NCBI GenBank assembly: GCA_018662225.1
Contig: JABJGO010000012.1
Span: 1-49,245, forward strand
Reading direction: 5' to 3'
DNA length: 49,245 bases
DNA from: Rhodospirillales bacterium
Lineage (GTDB): Bacteria > Pseudomonadota > Alphaproteobacteria > Rhodospirillales > Casp-alpha2
Part shown: piece after piece, positions 34,206-43,190 of the stretch
How the letters are laid out: each line of letters opens with the position of its first letter
How positions within the stretch are numbered: the stretch's first letter is position 1
Made by a program: the position numbers and the translations under genes
The notes under the pieces: generated by a model
Databases searched by the model: none
What the model saw: the letters and a program-made list of their open reading frames with translations, nothing else
What the model was told of the DNA's origin: nothing

Positions 34206-35134
34206 CTGATCGTGTCGTTTCCGCCCCCGATGTTGTTACGCCTGCCCGGCTGGGGGTTGTTGCCAAGTATCGCCGCGCCATAATGCGCAGTGAAGCTCTG
34301 CGCGGCTATAACCTGCTGTCGCCAACCCTGTTGTTCATGATCCTGTTTCTGGCCCTGCCTCTCGGTCTGCTATTGGTGTTCAGTTTCTGGACACAGAACT
34401 ATCTCGATATCGACTACTCCTTCACGCTTGCCAATTACACCAAATTCTTTGATCGGCCGGTATTCTCATACCTGTTGGGGAAATCTATTTTGATATCCGG
34501 GTCGGTGACGATAGCGACAGTTATACTGGCTTACCCCATGGCCTATTACATCGCCTTCAGGGTACACAAACACAAACTGGTCTGGCTCATACTCATCACC
34601 GTGCCGTTCTGGACAAGCTATCTTCTGCGAGTCTTCGCCTGGAAGGTCATTCTTGGATATAATGGCGTCATCAATTCCGGCTTGATGGAGCTTGGCCTGA
34701 TCAGCGAGCCCCTCGAGTTTATTCTTTATAACCCCTTCGCCGTGGTTATCACACTGGCACATGCTTGGGCAGCATTTGCCATTTTGCCGATCTATGTATC
34801 GCTGGAAAAAATCGACCGCTCCCTGCTGGAAGCAGCAACGGATCTGGGCGATACGCCGATCATGCGTTTCTTCAGAATTACCCTGCCATTGTCCATGCCC
34901 GGCGTGATCGCCGCTGCTATGCTGGTGTTTATCCCTACAGTCGGTGATTTCGTTACACCGAAAATGGTTGGTGGCACCGATGGTGTCATGATTGGCAATG
35001 TCATCCAGTCCATGTTTGGAACGTCGCACAACTGGCCGTTTGGCGCGTCCCTGTCCATCATCTCAATGACCGCGATTACAATAATGATCGTTGTGTTCCT
35101 ATGGATAAATAGAATCATGCGGAGGCGCGCTTAA
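34202..35134 (+). CDS. potB: PotB-like ABC permease
   Basis: A 310-residue inner-membrane permease with six main hydrophobic segments and a leader of about 40 polar residues. The EAA loop EAATDLGDTPIMRFFRITLPLSMPGV (about residues 212-237) contacts the ATPase, and FIPTVGDFVTPKMVGG is a PotB-type block. Its stop overlaps the potC ATG (TAATG). It forms the channel with PotC for the solute bound by the PotD-like protein. Confidence 0.88.
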   Translation: MTDRVVSAPDVVTPARLGVVAKYRRAIMRSEALRGYNLLSPTLLFMILFLALPLGLLLVFSFWTQNYLDIDYSFTLANYTKFFDRPVFSYLLGKSILISGSVTIATVILAYPMAYYIAFRVHKHKLVWLILITVPFWTSYLLRVFAWKVILGYNGVINSGLMELGLISEPLEFILYNPFAVVITLAHAWAAFAILPIYVSLEKIDRSLLEAATDLGDTPIMRFFRITLPLSMPGVIAAAMLVFIPTVGDFVTPKMVGGTDGVMIGNVIQSMFGTSHNWPFGASLSIISMTAITIMIVVFLWINRIMRRRA

Positions 35135-35955
35135 TGAGTACCCACACCTCAGTAACGGGGCCCCGCTTCGGTCCTCTCGGCATTTACGCGATTACTTACC
35201 TCGCCTTCGTCTACATCCCTGTGATGTTTCTGCCGATGTTTTCGTTCAATGATTCCGTTTTTATCGCCTTTCCCCTAAAGGGCTTCACCCTTGAATGGTA
35301 TAGGGCCTTGGCGACAAGTGACGGCCTTATCGATGCCCTCTACAATAGCGTTAAGATAGCGGCCGTGGTGGCGGTGCTTGCGACCGCTTTGGGTACCTTG
35401 GCGGCGAAAGCTGTCACCCGGTACAAGATACCGGGCCGTGGGCCGGTGATCACCTTCATCATGACCCCCTTGGTTATTCCCGGAATTATCATGGGGATCG
35501 CGCTTCTGGTCATTGTTAATATGCTCGGTATTGAAATGTCGGTCTATACCATTGGCCTTGGCCACCTTCTGGTCAGCACGCCGTTTTCCATGCTGATTAT
35601 GGTATCGCGTCTGGAAGGCTTCGATAAAAACCTTGAAGAGGCGTCCCAGGATCTCGGTGAAGGTGCTTGGAGAACCTTCTGGCGGGTTACTTTCCCACTC
35701 TCGGTACCGGGCATTATCGCCAGCCTTCTGCTGTCATTCACGATTTCTTTCGACGAGTTCATTCTTGCCTTTTTCCTTGGCGGCCAAGATATAACGCTTC
35801 CCGTTTACATCTGGGGTCAGTTACGCTTCCCCGCCAAATTACCCGTCATTCTGGCGCTTGGCGCTTGTATTTTGGCGGTTTCCTTCGTTCTCGTTACCTT
35901 TGCAGAATGGTTCAGGCGGCGTGGCGTGCAAATAAAAACATCTAGTGGAGTTTAA
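35134..35955 (+). CDS. potC: PotC-like ABC permease
   Basis: A 273-residue inner-membrane permease with the loop EEASQDLGEGAWRTFWRVTFPLSVPGI and the PotC/YdcV-typical SFDEFILAFFLGG. The start codon shares one base with the potB stop. Five bases separate its stop from the ATPase start. Confidence 0.88.
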   Translation: MSTHTSVTGPRFGPLGIYAITYLAFVYIPVMFLPMFSFNDSVFIAFPLKGFTLEWYRALATSDGLIDALYNSVKIAAVVAVLATALGTLAAKAVTRYKIPGRGPVITFIMTPLVIPGIIMGIALLVIVNMLGIEMSVYTIGLGHLLVSTPFSMLIMVSRLEGFDKNLEEASQDLGEGAWRTFWRVTFPLSVPGIIASLLLSFTISFDEFILAFFLGGQDITLPVYIWGQLRFPAKLPVILALGACILAVSFVLVTFAEWFRRRGVQIKTSSGV

Positions 35956-35960
35956 GTATC

Positions 35961-37058
35961 GTGTCAGACGAACAATTCATCTCAATCCAGAACGTCAGCA
36001 AACACTTCGGTGACGTTCATGCCGTTGACCGGGTCAGCATTGATATTGCCCGCGGTGAGTTCTTCTCGCTTCTCGGTCCTTCTGGGTGCGGCAAGACAAC
36101 CCTGCTTCGTATGCTGGCCGGGTTCGAGTTTCCCACCGCCGGTGAAATTTTCATTGACGGCCAAGCCATGTCGACAGTTGCGCCCAATCACCGGCCCGTG
36201 AACATGGTGTTTCAGAGTTATGCCATTTTCCCGCACCTGAACGTTTCTCAGAACATCGGTTACTCCCTACGCAAGGACAAACTGTCCAAAGCTGATTTTA
36301 ACAGCCGCGTGGGCGAGATGCTGGACCTGATCAAACTGTCCGGATACGAAGACCGGGCCAGTCACGAGCTTTCAGGTGGTGAACGTCAGCGCGTGGCGCT
36401 TGCCCGTGCCCTGATCAGGCGGCCCAAGGTGCTGTTGCTGGATGAGCCATTAGGGGCGCTTGATAAACAGTTACGTGAACAGATGCAGCTTGAACTACGG
36501 TCATTGCAGCGTGCAGTCGGTATTACGTTCGTATTCGTGACCCATGATCAGGAAGAAGCCCTGACCATGTCAGACCGAATCGCGGTGATGTCCAAAGGCC
36601 GCTACCTGCAAATTGATACACCGACCAAGTTGTACGAGGCTCCTCAAAACCGGGAGGTTGCAGACTTCATTGGCACCATGAACTTCTTCGATGCCAGCGT
36701 GCAGGATGTGGGTGATGGTCAGGCTTCGATTGATGCCGGTCCGTTGGGTAAGTTGTCGGTTTCGCCTGGCAACCTGGCGTTTTCGTCGGGCCAAGCGGCA
36801 CTTGCGGCCATTCGCCCTGAGAAGATTTCGATTTCCAGTGAGAAACCAAGTGGAGGCCATGTTGTGGAAGGCACTATGGATGCGGCGGCCTATCTGGGCG
36901 ATCGTAGTCACTTTTATGTTCGGGTCCCCGGCGTTGATAAGCCTGTGGCTGTATCGGCTCAGAATATAGATCAGACCCATTTGCATGGTGATGGTAATCA
37001 GGGGCAGGTCTGGTTGAGCTGGTCTAATGATGCCGTTGTGCTCCTGAATAAGGACTGA
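35961..37058 (+). CDS. potA: PotA-like ABC transporter ATPase
   Basis: A 365-residue ATPase. Walker A is GPSGCGKTT, the Q-loop is [13 protein letters not shown], the signature is [15 protein letters not shown], Walker B is [12 protein letters not shown], and the H-loop is [13 protein letters not shown]-terminal TOBE domain follows about residue 285 ([11 protein letters not shown]). The start is GTG at 35961 by codon reading, with TAAGTA upstream, so translation probably depends on coupling to potC. It completes a PotABCD-type importer. Confidence 0.88.
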   Translation: MSDEQFISIQNVSKHFGDVHAVDRVSIDIARGEFFSLLGPSGCGKTTLLRMLAGFEFPTAGEIFIDGQAMSTVAPNHRPVNMVFQSYAIFPHLNVSQNIGYSLRKDKLSKADFNSRVGEMLDLIKLSGYEDRASHELSGGERQRVALARALIRRPKVLLLDEPLGALDKQLREQMQLELRSLQRAVGITFVFVTHDQEEALTMSDRIAVMSKGRYLQIDTPTKLYEAPQNREVADFIGTMNFFDASVQDVGDGQASIDAGPLGKLSVSPGNLAFSSGQAALAAIRPEKISISSEKPSGGHVVEGTMDAAAYLGDRSHFYVRVPGVDKPVAVSAQNIDQTHLHGDGNQGQVWLSWSNDAVVLLNKD

Positions 37059-37195
37059 GTTTCTGAGCCTGAACGGTAAAGCCGCAGCGGTTATTTGACT
37101 CCGCTCGGAGATTGCCGAACTGGCATAAACCTTTGAAGTACAGTGATTGTTATGCGTTTAGGCGCGGTGCTAGACCTAAATCAGGAGATAAACGA

Positions 37196-39223
37196 GTGAA
37201 AAGCGATAGCGACAACCCAATTTTCAGCTTCGCCATCGTCGCTGATACACACCTTACCAGGAACGAAATTCTGTCCTTCGAAGGCAGTGATGCATCCGGC
37301 AACAGGCTTGGTAACTTGTATGAGGATCTGGCTGCGCGTGTGAACGCCATGAACCCCACGTTTGTCGTTCACCTGGGCGACATTACGGACCCCGTACCGG
37401 TCTCACCAGATTATGATGGTTCGGCTGAGGTGTTTCACAAAGCATCCGAAGTATTTTCCATGCCCTACCACCTGGTACCGGGTAATCACGACATCGGTGA
37501 GAAGATTCACCCGGCTCTGCCCCGAATCGATGATCAGGTTTCCATCACCAAACGCGCCATCGGTCAATACGAGCAACACTTCGGTCGGCAGCGATACTCC
37601 TTTGAACACGAAGACTGTCTGTTTTTGGTAATCAACAGCATGCTGCATAACTCAGGTCTTGAGGAGGAGCAGGAGCAATGGGATTGGCTGAAGCAGACGT
37701 TATCGGATGGCTCGGACAAGCGTATCTTCATCTTCGCCCACTACCCGCTTTATCTGTCCGCACGAGACGAGCCCGATTTTTACGACAACATTGACGAGCC
37801 TGCACGCACCCAGCTCATCGATCTGTTGGCGCAATACCCGGTTGAAGGGTACTACGCCGGACACGTTCATAATTTCTTCTATAACTACCTGAACGACATG
37901 CACCAATTCGTGCTGCCGTCGACGGGTATTATCCGCGCTGATTATATGGAATTTTTCCGCGCCGCGCCGAGCCGTGAAATGGGTAGTTTCGACCCCGACA
38001 AGATCGGGTTCTTCTGGGTCGATGTGTATGAAGACAGGCATGTGCCATACATGATCCGGACAAACGACAAACATCCCTACCGCATCCATTCATGGGACAC
38101 CACCGCGCCAACGGTCACCATGGATTTGCGGATACCCTGGTGCGACGAAGTGGATATTCCGACACCGTGGGGTGTGGAGATTTTTGAACGCAAGCACATC
38201 CGTAATGACTATCCGCTTGCCGCCCTGTGGGAGATGGGAATCAAGGATTGCAGAATCCCCATCTACGACCTTCTGAACCCACGCATATCGGACCGGGTGA
38301 AGCAGCTCTCAGCCCTCGGTCACCGGTTCACGGTCGTCATATTCGGCCTGCCGAATGAAGAGCGCCTTGCTGCACTGGCCGAGCATTCGGATGGCATCAA
38401 GGCGATCGAGGTGGTCGGCGTGTTCGATCAGTGGCCGGAATTTGCAGCACCCTTGAAAAAGCTGCGCCAGGGATCGGATTTTGAAATCTACCTGCACGCG
38501 GTCCGTCCGGAAGTCCAGGGCTGGACCTCGACCCACGGGATGCATGTGGATTTGACGGACGAGGTGGATTGGGTACTGAGCCAGGCTGATCTGAAAGACG
38601 CCGTCGATGGGTTCATATTCGGAAGCAAGCGCGATATGTCGCCGCTTGACGGGTATACGGCGGCACGGCAATGCCTCGCTGGTACGAACTACAAACCCTT
38701 GCTGCATGTGCCAAGCGTCGGCATGTTCTGGTCCCTGGCGGACAACGATGAGGCCGGCGAGAATGAAGAGCTCGCCCGCGTGGCCGAAGCCATTATGGTG
38801 GCACGGGCAAACCCGGATATATCGGTCGTCATCGATAATTTTGTCGAGATAGATCGTGGTTACTGCAGTTGCCTGGGCCTAGTGGACAGACTGTATAACC
38901 CGAAGAACGGGAGCCGACTTGTAACAAGCCTGAATACGTTGCTGCCACAAAGGCTCAGCGATTTGAAAAGCATGCAGACCAGCGGTGGCCGCGTGCTCTC
39001 TGCTGAGGGTGATGACGGTATGGTTCTGTTGATTTTGCCGAACGAACCCCAGACGGCAGATAGCTTCACCGACAATCTGCCCAACGATATAAGTGACAGA
39101 CAGGGCGTGCTGGTCAATCTGACCGACGGTGAGAAGACAAACACCTGTCTCGCGGATGTAATCGAAGCGCGCGCCAAGGAGAAAACAACAAGACCGCCGG
39201 AACTATTTCTTCTCAAGGGCTAA
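37196..39223 (+). CDS. Metallophosphoesterase with C-terminal barrel-like domain, copy 2
   Basis: A 675-residue paralog of the gene at 32.0-34.0 kb. GTG 37196 is chosen because AGGAGA lies seven bases upstream; this also matches the N-terminus of copy 1 (FAIVADTH, with D17 and H19). GDI, GNHDIGE, FAHYPLYLS and YAGHVHNFF supply the remaining metal ligands. The C-terminal half (DIPTPWGVEIFERKHIRNDYPLAALWEMG to IDNFVEIDRGYCSCLGLVDRLYNP) is clearly homologous to that of copy 1, so the whole fusion was duplicated. It follows the transporter operon and precedes nitrile hydratase. Cytoplasmic; substrate unknown. Confidence 0.8.
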   Translation: MKSDSDNPIFSFAIVADTHLTRNEILSFEGSDASGNRLGNLYEDLAARVNAMNPTFVVHLGDITDPVPVSPDYDGSAEVFHKASEVFSMPYHLVPGNHDIGEKIHPALPRIDDQVSITKRAIGQYEQHFGRQRYSFEHEDCLFLVINSMLHNSGLEEEQEQWDWLKQTLSDGSDKRIFIFAHYPLYLSARDEPDFYDNIDEPARTQLIDLLAQYPVEGYYAGHVHNFFYNYLNDMHQFVLPSTGIIRADYMEFFRAAPSREMGSFDPDKIGFFWVDVYEDRHVPYMIRTNDKHPYRIHSWDTTAPTVTMDLRIPWCDEVDIPTPWGVEIFERKHIRNDYPLAALWEMGIKDCRIPIYDLLNPRISDRVKQLSALGHRFTVVIFGLPNEERLAALAEHSDGIKAIEVVGVFDQWPEFAAPLKKLRQGSDFEIYLHAVRPEVQGWTSTHGMHVDLTDEVDWVLSQADLKDAVDGFIFGSKRDMSPLDGYTAARQCLAGTNYKPLLHVPSVGMFWSLADNDEAGENEELARVAEAIMVARANPDISVVIDNFVEIDRGYCSCLGLVDRLYNPKNGSRLVTSLNTLLPQRLSDLKSMQTSGGRVLSAEGDDGMVLLILPNEPQTADSFTDNLPNDISDRQGVLVNLTDGEKTNTCLADVIEARAKEKTTRPPELFLLKG

Positions 39224-39403
39224 TTAAGCTCGGTCGAAGCGCTGTATTGCGAATGATTGTGCTGCGCGTCCCGACCACGCCAAGATCACCATGGCCACCG
39301 GAAGTCAACTTGTGCCACAAGCGAGTTTTCTCTAACAGGGCTGACAGTGTTACTAACTTGAAGTAAAGTACGTATTAACAATGGTCTAGGAGGTATATCA
39401 GCA

Positions 39404-40006
39404 ATGTCGGAGCACGGTCATGACCATTTGCATGATGAAGAAGAGAGCGGAATCGCGCTTCGGGTAAAGGCGCTGGAGCGGGTGTTGGTGGAAAAAGGTG
39501 CCGTCAATGCAGAAGCGCTTGATAAATTCGTCGATGCATACGAGACCAAAATCGGCCCTCGCAATGGGGCGATGGTTGTCGCCAAGGCCTGGACTGATCC
39601 AGATTACCGTAAACGATTGTTGGACGATGGTGTGGCCGCAATCGGTGAGCTCGGTTTTAGCGGTCTGGAGGGCGATCACCTTCGTGTCATAGAGAATACG
39701 GACGAGACTCATAACGTGGTCGTTTGCACGCTCTGTTCATGCTATCCGTGGCCGGTACTTGGCCTGCCACCGATTTGGTACAAGAGCCCGCCCTACCGAT
39801 CACGCATTGTTCGGGAACCGCGCGCTGTGTTGGAAGAGTTTGGTCTGGAGCTACCGGAAAGTAAGAAAATCAGGGTATGGGACAGCAGTGCTGATCTCCG
39901 CTACATGATCCTGCCGCAGCGCCCAGCGAGCACGGAGGATCTTGATGAAGAAGGGCTCGCGGATATTGTTACGCGAGACGGCATGATCGGCACAGCGCTA
40001 GTTTAA
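39404..40006 (+). CDS. nthA: Nitrile hydratase alpha subunit, cobalt type
   Basis: A 200-residue subunit. The metal-binding motif is [10 protein letters not shown] with ligand cysteines C108, C111 and C113 and S112; Thr at 109 marks the non-corrin cobalt class (iron enzymes have Ser there). C111 and C113 are oxidised in active enzymes. The N-terminus is His-rich ([11 protein letters not shown]), as in several family members. [20 protein letters not shown] is conserved downstream. AGGAGG (39388-39393) precedes ATG 39404. It hydrates nitriles to amides in the cytoplasm with the beta subunit, whose gene starts 17 bases later. Confidence 0.93.
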   Translation: MSEHGHDHLHDEEESGIALRVKALERVLVEKGAVNAEALDKFVDAYETKIGPRNGAMVVAKAWTDPDYRKRLLDDGVAAIGELGFSGLEGDHLRVIENTDETHNVVVCTLCSCYPWPVLGLPPIWYKSPPYRSRIVREPRAVLEEFGLELPESKKIRVWDSSADLRYMILPQRPASTEDLDEEGLADIVTRDGMIGTALV

Positions 40007-40023
40007 AGGGACACGAGGTAGCA

Positions 40024-40698
40024 ATGGACGGTATTCACGATTTTGGTGGCATGCACGGTTTCGGGAGAGTGGTGCCGGAACCGAACGAGCCTTTTTTCCA
40101 TGCGGATTGGGAGCGGCGTATCTTTGCCATGACCACGGTCATGGGGTTCGTTACGTTAACAGGTGACGACCAGTTTCGCAGAGAGATTGAACGCATTAGC
40201 CCCAAGCAGTATCTGAACTCCAGCTATTACGAAAAATGGCTTGAATCGACGATTTCAATCGCAAAGGAGTTCGGCCTTACGACCGAAGAGGAGCTTGCTG
40301 GCGGTCCCGTCGCACCTATTCCGGACAATCTGAGCGGCAACCCGCCAGCAGTCGCCGAAGAGGTCTGGGACAATATCCATGCTGGGGCTTCACAATCCAT
40401 GCCGGAAAGCGACGTTCCACAGGGTTTCCAGATTGGCGACCGGGTCCGAACGCTTGCGCAGATGGGGACGGGCCATACCCGATTGCCCCGTTACGCCCGC
40501 GACAAGATCGGCACCATAGAGGGGGCCTGGGGGACGTTCATATACGCGGACGCCAACGCTGCTGAATATAAGCATCAACCGGTTCATCTTTATACCGTGG
40601 TATTCGATGCCCAGGACTTGTGGGGCGATGAAGCCGTCAACGGGGACAGTATCGTCCTCGACCTATTTGAGCCCTATCTCCTATCGATCGAAGGATGA
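40024..40698 (+). CDS. nthB: Nitrile hydratase beta subunit
   Basis: A 224-residue subunit: MDGIHDFGGMHGFGRV at the start and the barrel-like C-terminal SH3-type domain with GDRVRTLAQMGTGHTRLPRYARDKIG are the family hallmarks. It forms the alpha2-beta2 enzyme with NthA. Its last four bases overlap the next start (ATGA), so the accessory protein is translated in step with it. Confidence 0.92.
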   Translation: MDGIHDFGGMHGFGRVVPEPNEPFFHADWERRIFAMTTVMGFVTLTGDDQFRREIERISPKQYLNSSYYEKWLESTISIAKEFGLTTEEELAGGPVAPIPDNLSGNPPAVAEEVWDNIHAGASQSMPESDVPQGFQIGDRVRTLAQMGTGHTRLPRYARDKIGTIEGAWGTFIYADANAAEYKHQPVHLYTVVFDAQDLWGDEAVNGDSIVLDLFEPYLLSIEG

Positions 40699-41042
40699 CA
40701 GCCCAAATGGACATCAGCAAACTACCACTGCCCGATCTGCCCTCCATCCCGCGGCAGGGTGACGAGCCGGTATTTCGCGAGCCCTGGGAAGCCCGAATAT
40801 TTGCGATCATCGTCAGCCTACACCGTCAGGGCGCATTCAAATGGAAGGAATTTCAAGAAGCGCTGATCGAAGAAATCGGCCGCACGGAAAGTACCGGTGA
40901 ACTTAGGGACTATTATGAAAACTGGTTTGCCGCTGCGGAAAAACTGATCCATTCCCTGGGTATTGTTAGCCACAATGAAGTTAATGCCGAGGTCGCCTTG
41001 TTACGGCCCGATGATCGAACAGTTGTTTTGCCCAAGCACTAA
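40695..41042 (+). CDS. Nitrile hydratase accessory (activator-like) protein
   Basis: A 115-residue protein that resembles the N-terminal third of the beta subunit (EPVFREPWEARIFAI against EPFFHADWERRIFAM; FQEALIEEIGR... YYENWFAAAEKLI). This beta-like form is the one found in cobalt nitrile hydratase activators, which swap a metal-loaded alpha subunit into the enzyme. Its ATG overlaps the beta stop. Presence of all three genes implies a functional cobalt enzyme; no amidase or cobalt transporter gene is in the window. Confidence 0.82.
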   Translation: MTAQMDISKLPLPDLPSIPRQGDEPVFREPWEARIFAIIVSLHRQGAFKWKEFQEALIEEIGRTESTGELRDYYENWFAAAEKLIHSLGIVSHNEVNAEVALLRPDDRTVVLPKH

Positions 41043-41472
41043 ACAAGGCAGTGTCAGGGGAAGCTAACTTGAATCGACGGATTAACTTTCGTAGCTTTCA
41101 CGAATGAAAAAACCATATCACCACTTCAACCAGGACCGTCACTTAAATCCCCGAGATTTTTTCAAGAAGTACCGCGCCACCGCCCTGCCTGAGTGGTGCC
41201 GACTTGCTGCCTAAAGGTTTTCTATATATGGGGTCCGTAGCCCAGATCGTTTTCCCCTGACAAAACCATTTTAAATCGTAAGGAAAATCAAAGATTCACT
41301 TTGAGTTGATGAGTACACCGTTACCGCGATATGGCATTTCGCAAATTGTACTTCCGTCCCACTAGCATGGATGTTATCGGTTCTGCATACTTCTGGTGAC
41401 AGATCAAAAGATACAGGTGAAATCTGAAATGAATAAGCTTCCGAAAATTAGATCCAGCGCAGGTGACGCTAT
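41043..41472 (+). other. 430-base intergenic region with two very short frames
   Basis: No recognisable gene. A 36-codon frame (41104-41214, KKPYHHFNQDRHLNPRDFF...) looks non-coding or a remnant. A 15-codon frame at 41429-41476 (MNKLPKIRSSAGDAI) has AGGTGA upstream and its TGA overlaps the next gene's ATG, so it might be a leader peptide. No clear terminator after the nitrile hydratase operon. Confidence 0.4.
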
Positions 41473-42342
41473 ATGATGACGCCAGGTTTGTTTGGGGGCA
41501 TATCGGCTCTGTGTCTTGGCACAGCTGATTTTATGGGCCGGTTTAGTAGCCGGGCAATCGACCACTACAATGCACTTCTTGGGATGCTGGTCGTAGGCTC
41601 CGCCGCTCTTACCGTGTGGGTTGTCCTGTTTGCCGGGTTCCCCTCATTGGAAGGGCTCAGTGTTTGGTGGATACTGATAAACGGCGTCGCAACAACAATC
41701 ATGACGTTATTGCTGTACTTAGGCCTTGCTCGAGGACCAGTGAGTGTCGTTGCGCCGATTGTAACCGCCCATCCGGTACTCGTTATTTTGTACTACGCCC
41801 TGTGGCATGGGAACCAACTTGCTCCATTACAAATTTTTGCCATAGCCTGCACCGTGGCAGGGACCATTATTGTCGCCCGTTACGCGAATGCTGAAGAAAC
41901 TGTTGAAGCTGACAGTGGCGCCCTGAACGATATAAGGACGACGATAATCATTGCGCTTGGCTCGAGTGTGGCCTACGCCGTGCTTATCGTTGCAGGACAG
42001 GCCGCATCAGAAATTCACGGGCAGACGCATACGCTTTGGTTGGGGCGCCTCGTCAGTCTTTCATTTTTGTTATTATTATTTGGGCTTCGCCAACGCAAAC
42101 CAGTGATACCAATGCGGTGGTGGCCATTTTTATGCATACAGGGGCTCCTGGATGCGGGCGGTTACATCGCATTGTTTACGGGTAGTTATGGCCCGGGCAA
42201 GGAAGTTGTCACGGTGGTTGCCGCAACCTTTGGTGCCGTAACTGTTTTGCTGGCCCGTATTATCTTGAAGGAATCCATTAGCATACCCCAGTGGCTGGGT
42301 ATTATCTTGATCGTTGGTGGCGTAGTCGTTCTGTCATCATAA
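41473..42342 (+). CDS. EamA/DMT-superfamily transporter
   Basis: A 289-residue inner-membrane carrier with about ten hydrophobic segments in two EamA halves (roughly 1-135 and 150-288). LGTADFMGRFSSRAI near the start and ILKESISIPQWLGIILIVGGVVVLSS at the end are typical. AGGTGA lies about 12 bases upstream. Monocistronic by position: nitrile hydratase genes end 430 bases earlier and the next gene is on the other strand. Substrate not deducible. Confidence 0.8.
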   Translation: MMTPGLFGGISALCLGTADFMGRFSSRAIDHYNALLGMLVVGSAALTVWVVLFAGFPSLEGLSVWWILINGVATTIMTLLLYLGLARGPVSVVAPIVTAHPVLVILYYALWHGNQLAPLQIFAIACTVAGTIIVARYANAEETVEADSGALNDIRTTIIIALGSSVAYAVLIVAGQAASEIHGQTHTLWLGRLVSLSFLLLLFGLRQRKPVIPMRWWPFLCIQGLLDAGGYIALFTGSYGPGKEVVTVVAATFGAVTVLLARIILKESISIPQWLGIILIVGGVVVLSS

Positions 42343-42437
42343 TTGGAAAATGTTGCCATCTCTTCACAAGCCTCATCTTCTTTTGAAGAACCGATGGAAA
42401 TGGCGCAGTTTGCCCATACCCGCAATCCCCCTATCGC

Positions 42438-42965
42438 CTAAATACCCCCCTCCTCCTTCAAGAAAGTGAGAACCGCCAGGTAGTCAGAGCTAAATCCGTC
42501 GTATGGACTGAGCGGTAGATCGTTCGGATTGTATAAACGCAAGTCTTCGCATTGCTTCATCATCCCATTTCGATCTTTTTGATATTTAGATTTGAACGAT
42601 GCAAAAGCCATGTTCTTTAGTTGCTTGAAGTGGAGTAACGCATCCTCTTCTCTAGATATTTCCCCGGCATTCAGAAGTTTGATCGCGATTGTGGCTCGCG
42701 CGTTTTGCGCGACGTTGGCAAATTGTTCATCCCATTTCAGCGCAAGTTCTTGATACTCAGCAAAGTGGTCCTTGTCAGCAATCGTTCCACAAAACAATGA
42801 CAGGTCAATTATACGGTCATAGCCCGATAGAACCTTTACGGATGCCACAAAAACTGAATCGTTTGGTTCTGTGGCAGATACATTGTGAAGTGGTAGAAAT
42901 GCTGAGAGTGTTAGAATGGCGGGGAGTAAAAATATTCTGAATATAGGCAACTGAATGTCCTTCAT
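42438..42965 (-). CDS. Exported protein of unknown function
   Basis: A 175-residue protein with a signal peptide (MKDIQLPIFRIFLLPAILTLSAFLPL, cut near VSA at about 31). The mature part is mostly helical and charged, with a pair of cysteines (LFCGTIADK and KQCEDLRLY) that could bond in the periplasm. No family recognised. It ends 95 bases from the convergent EamA gene, a gap with no obvious terminator, and is divergent from the glutamine-synthetase-like gene. Confidence 0.6.
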   Translation of the reverse strand: MKDIQLPIFRIFLLPAILTLSAFLPLHNVSATEPNDSVFVASVKVLSGYDRIIDLSLFCGTIADKDHFAEYQELALKWDEQFANVAQNARATIAIKLLNAGEISREEDALLHFKQLKNMAFASFKSKYQKDRNGMMKQCEDLRLYNPNDLPLSPYDGFSSDYLAVLTFLKEEGGI

Positions 42966-43081
42966 TCGGGTAAGTCAACTGATTGCGGGTTTCGTGTTAA
43001 TGGCAATCTTACTTGCCTGTTGTCTTCTGTAAATCACTTGTGATTTGACCACCGGTGTCGCCATCACAGTCGAAAATTACG

Positions 43082-43124
43082 TTGACATCCACACATAATA
43101 CTGGAATTAATTAAACGATTAATT
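43082..43124 (+). promoter_or_regulatory. Promoter with AT-rich inverted repeat upstream of the GS-like gene
   Basis: TTGACA at 43082-43087 is a perfect -35; 17 bases later AATTAA (43105-43110) is a weak -10. The inverted repeat AATTAAT-N6-ATTAATT (43105-43124) overlaps it. Lrp/AsnC regulators favour such AT-rich sites and an Lrp gene lies at the end of the same cluster. Confidence 0.5.
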
Positions 43125-43190
43125 ATGACATTATACTCTCATGTCTTGGATACGAGCCGAGTTCACGATGTAAGCAGGGGAACCATTTTG

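Noticed and set aside
41104-41214. A 36-codon frame in the 430-base gap after nitrile hydratase
   Set aside because: No ribosome site, odd composition, no family; treated as non-coding.
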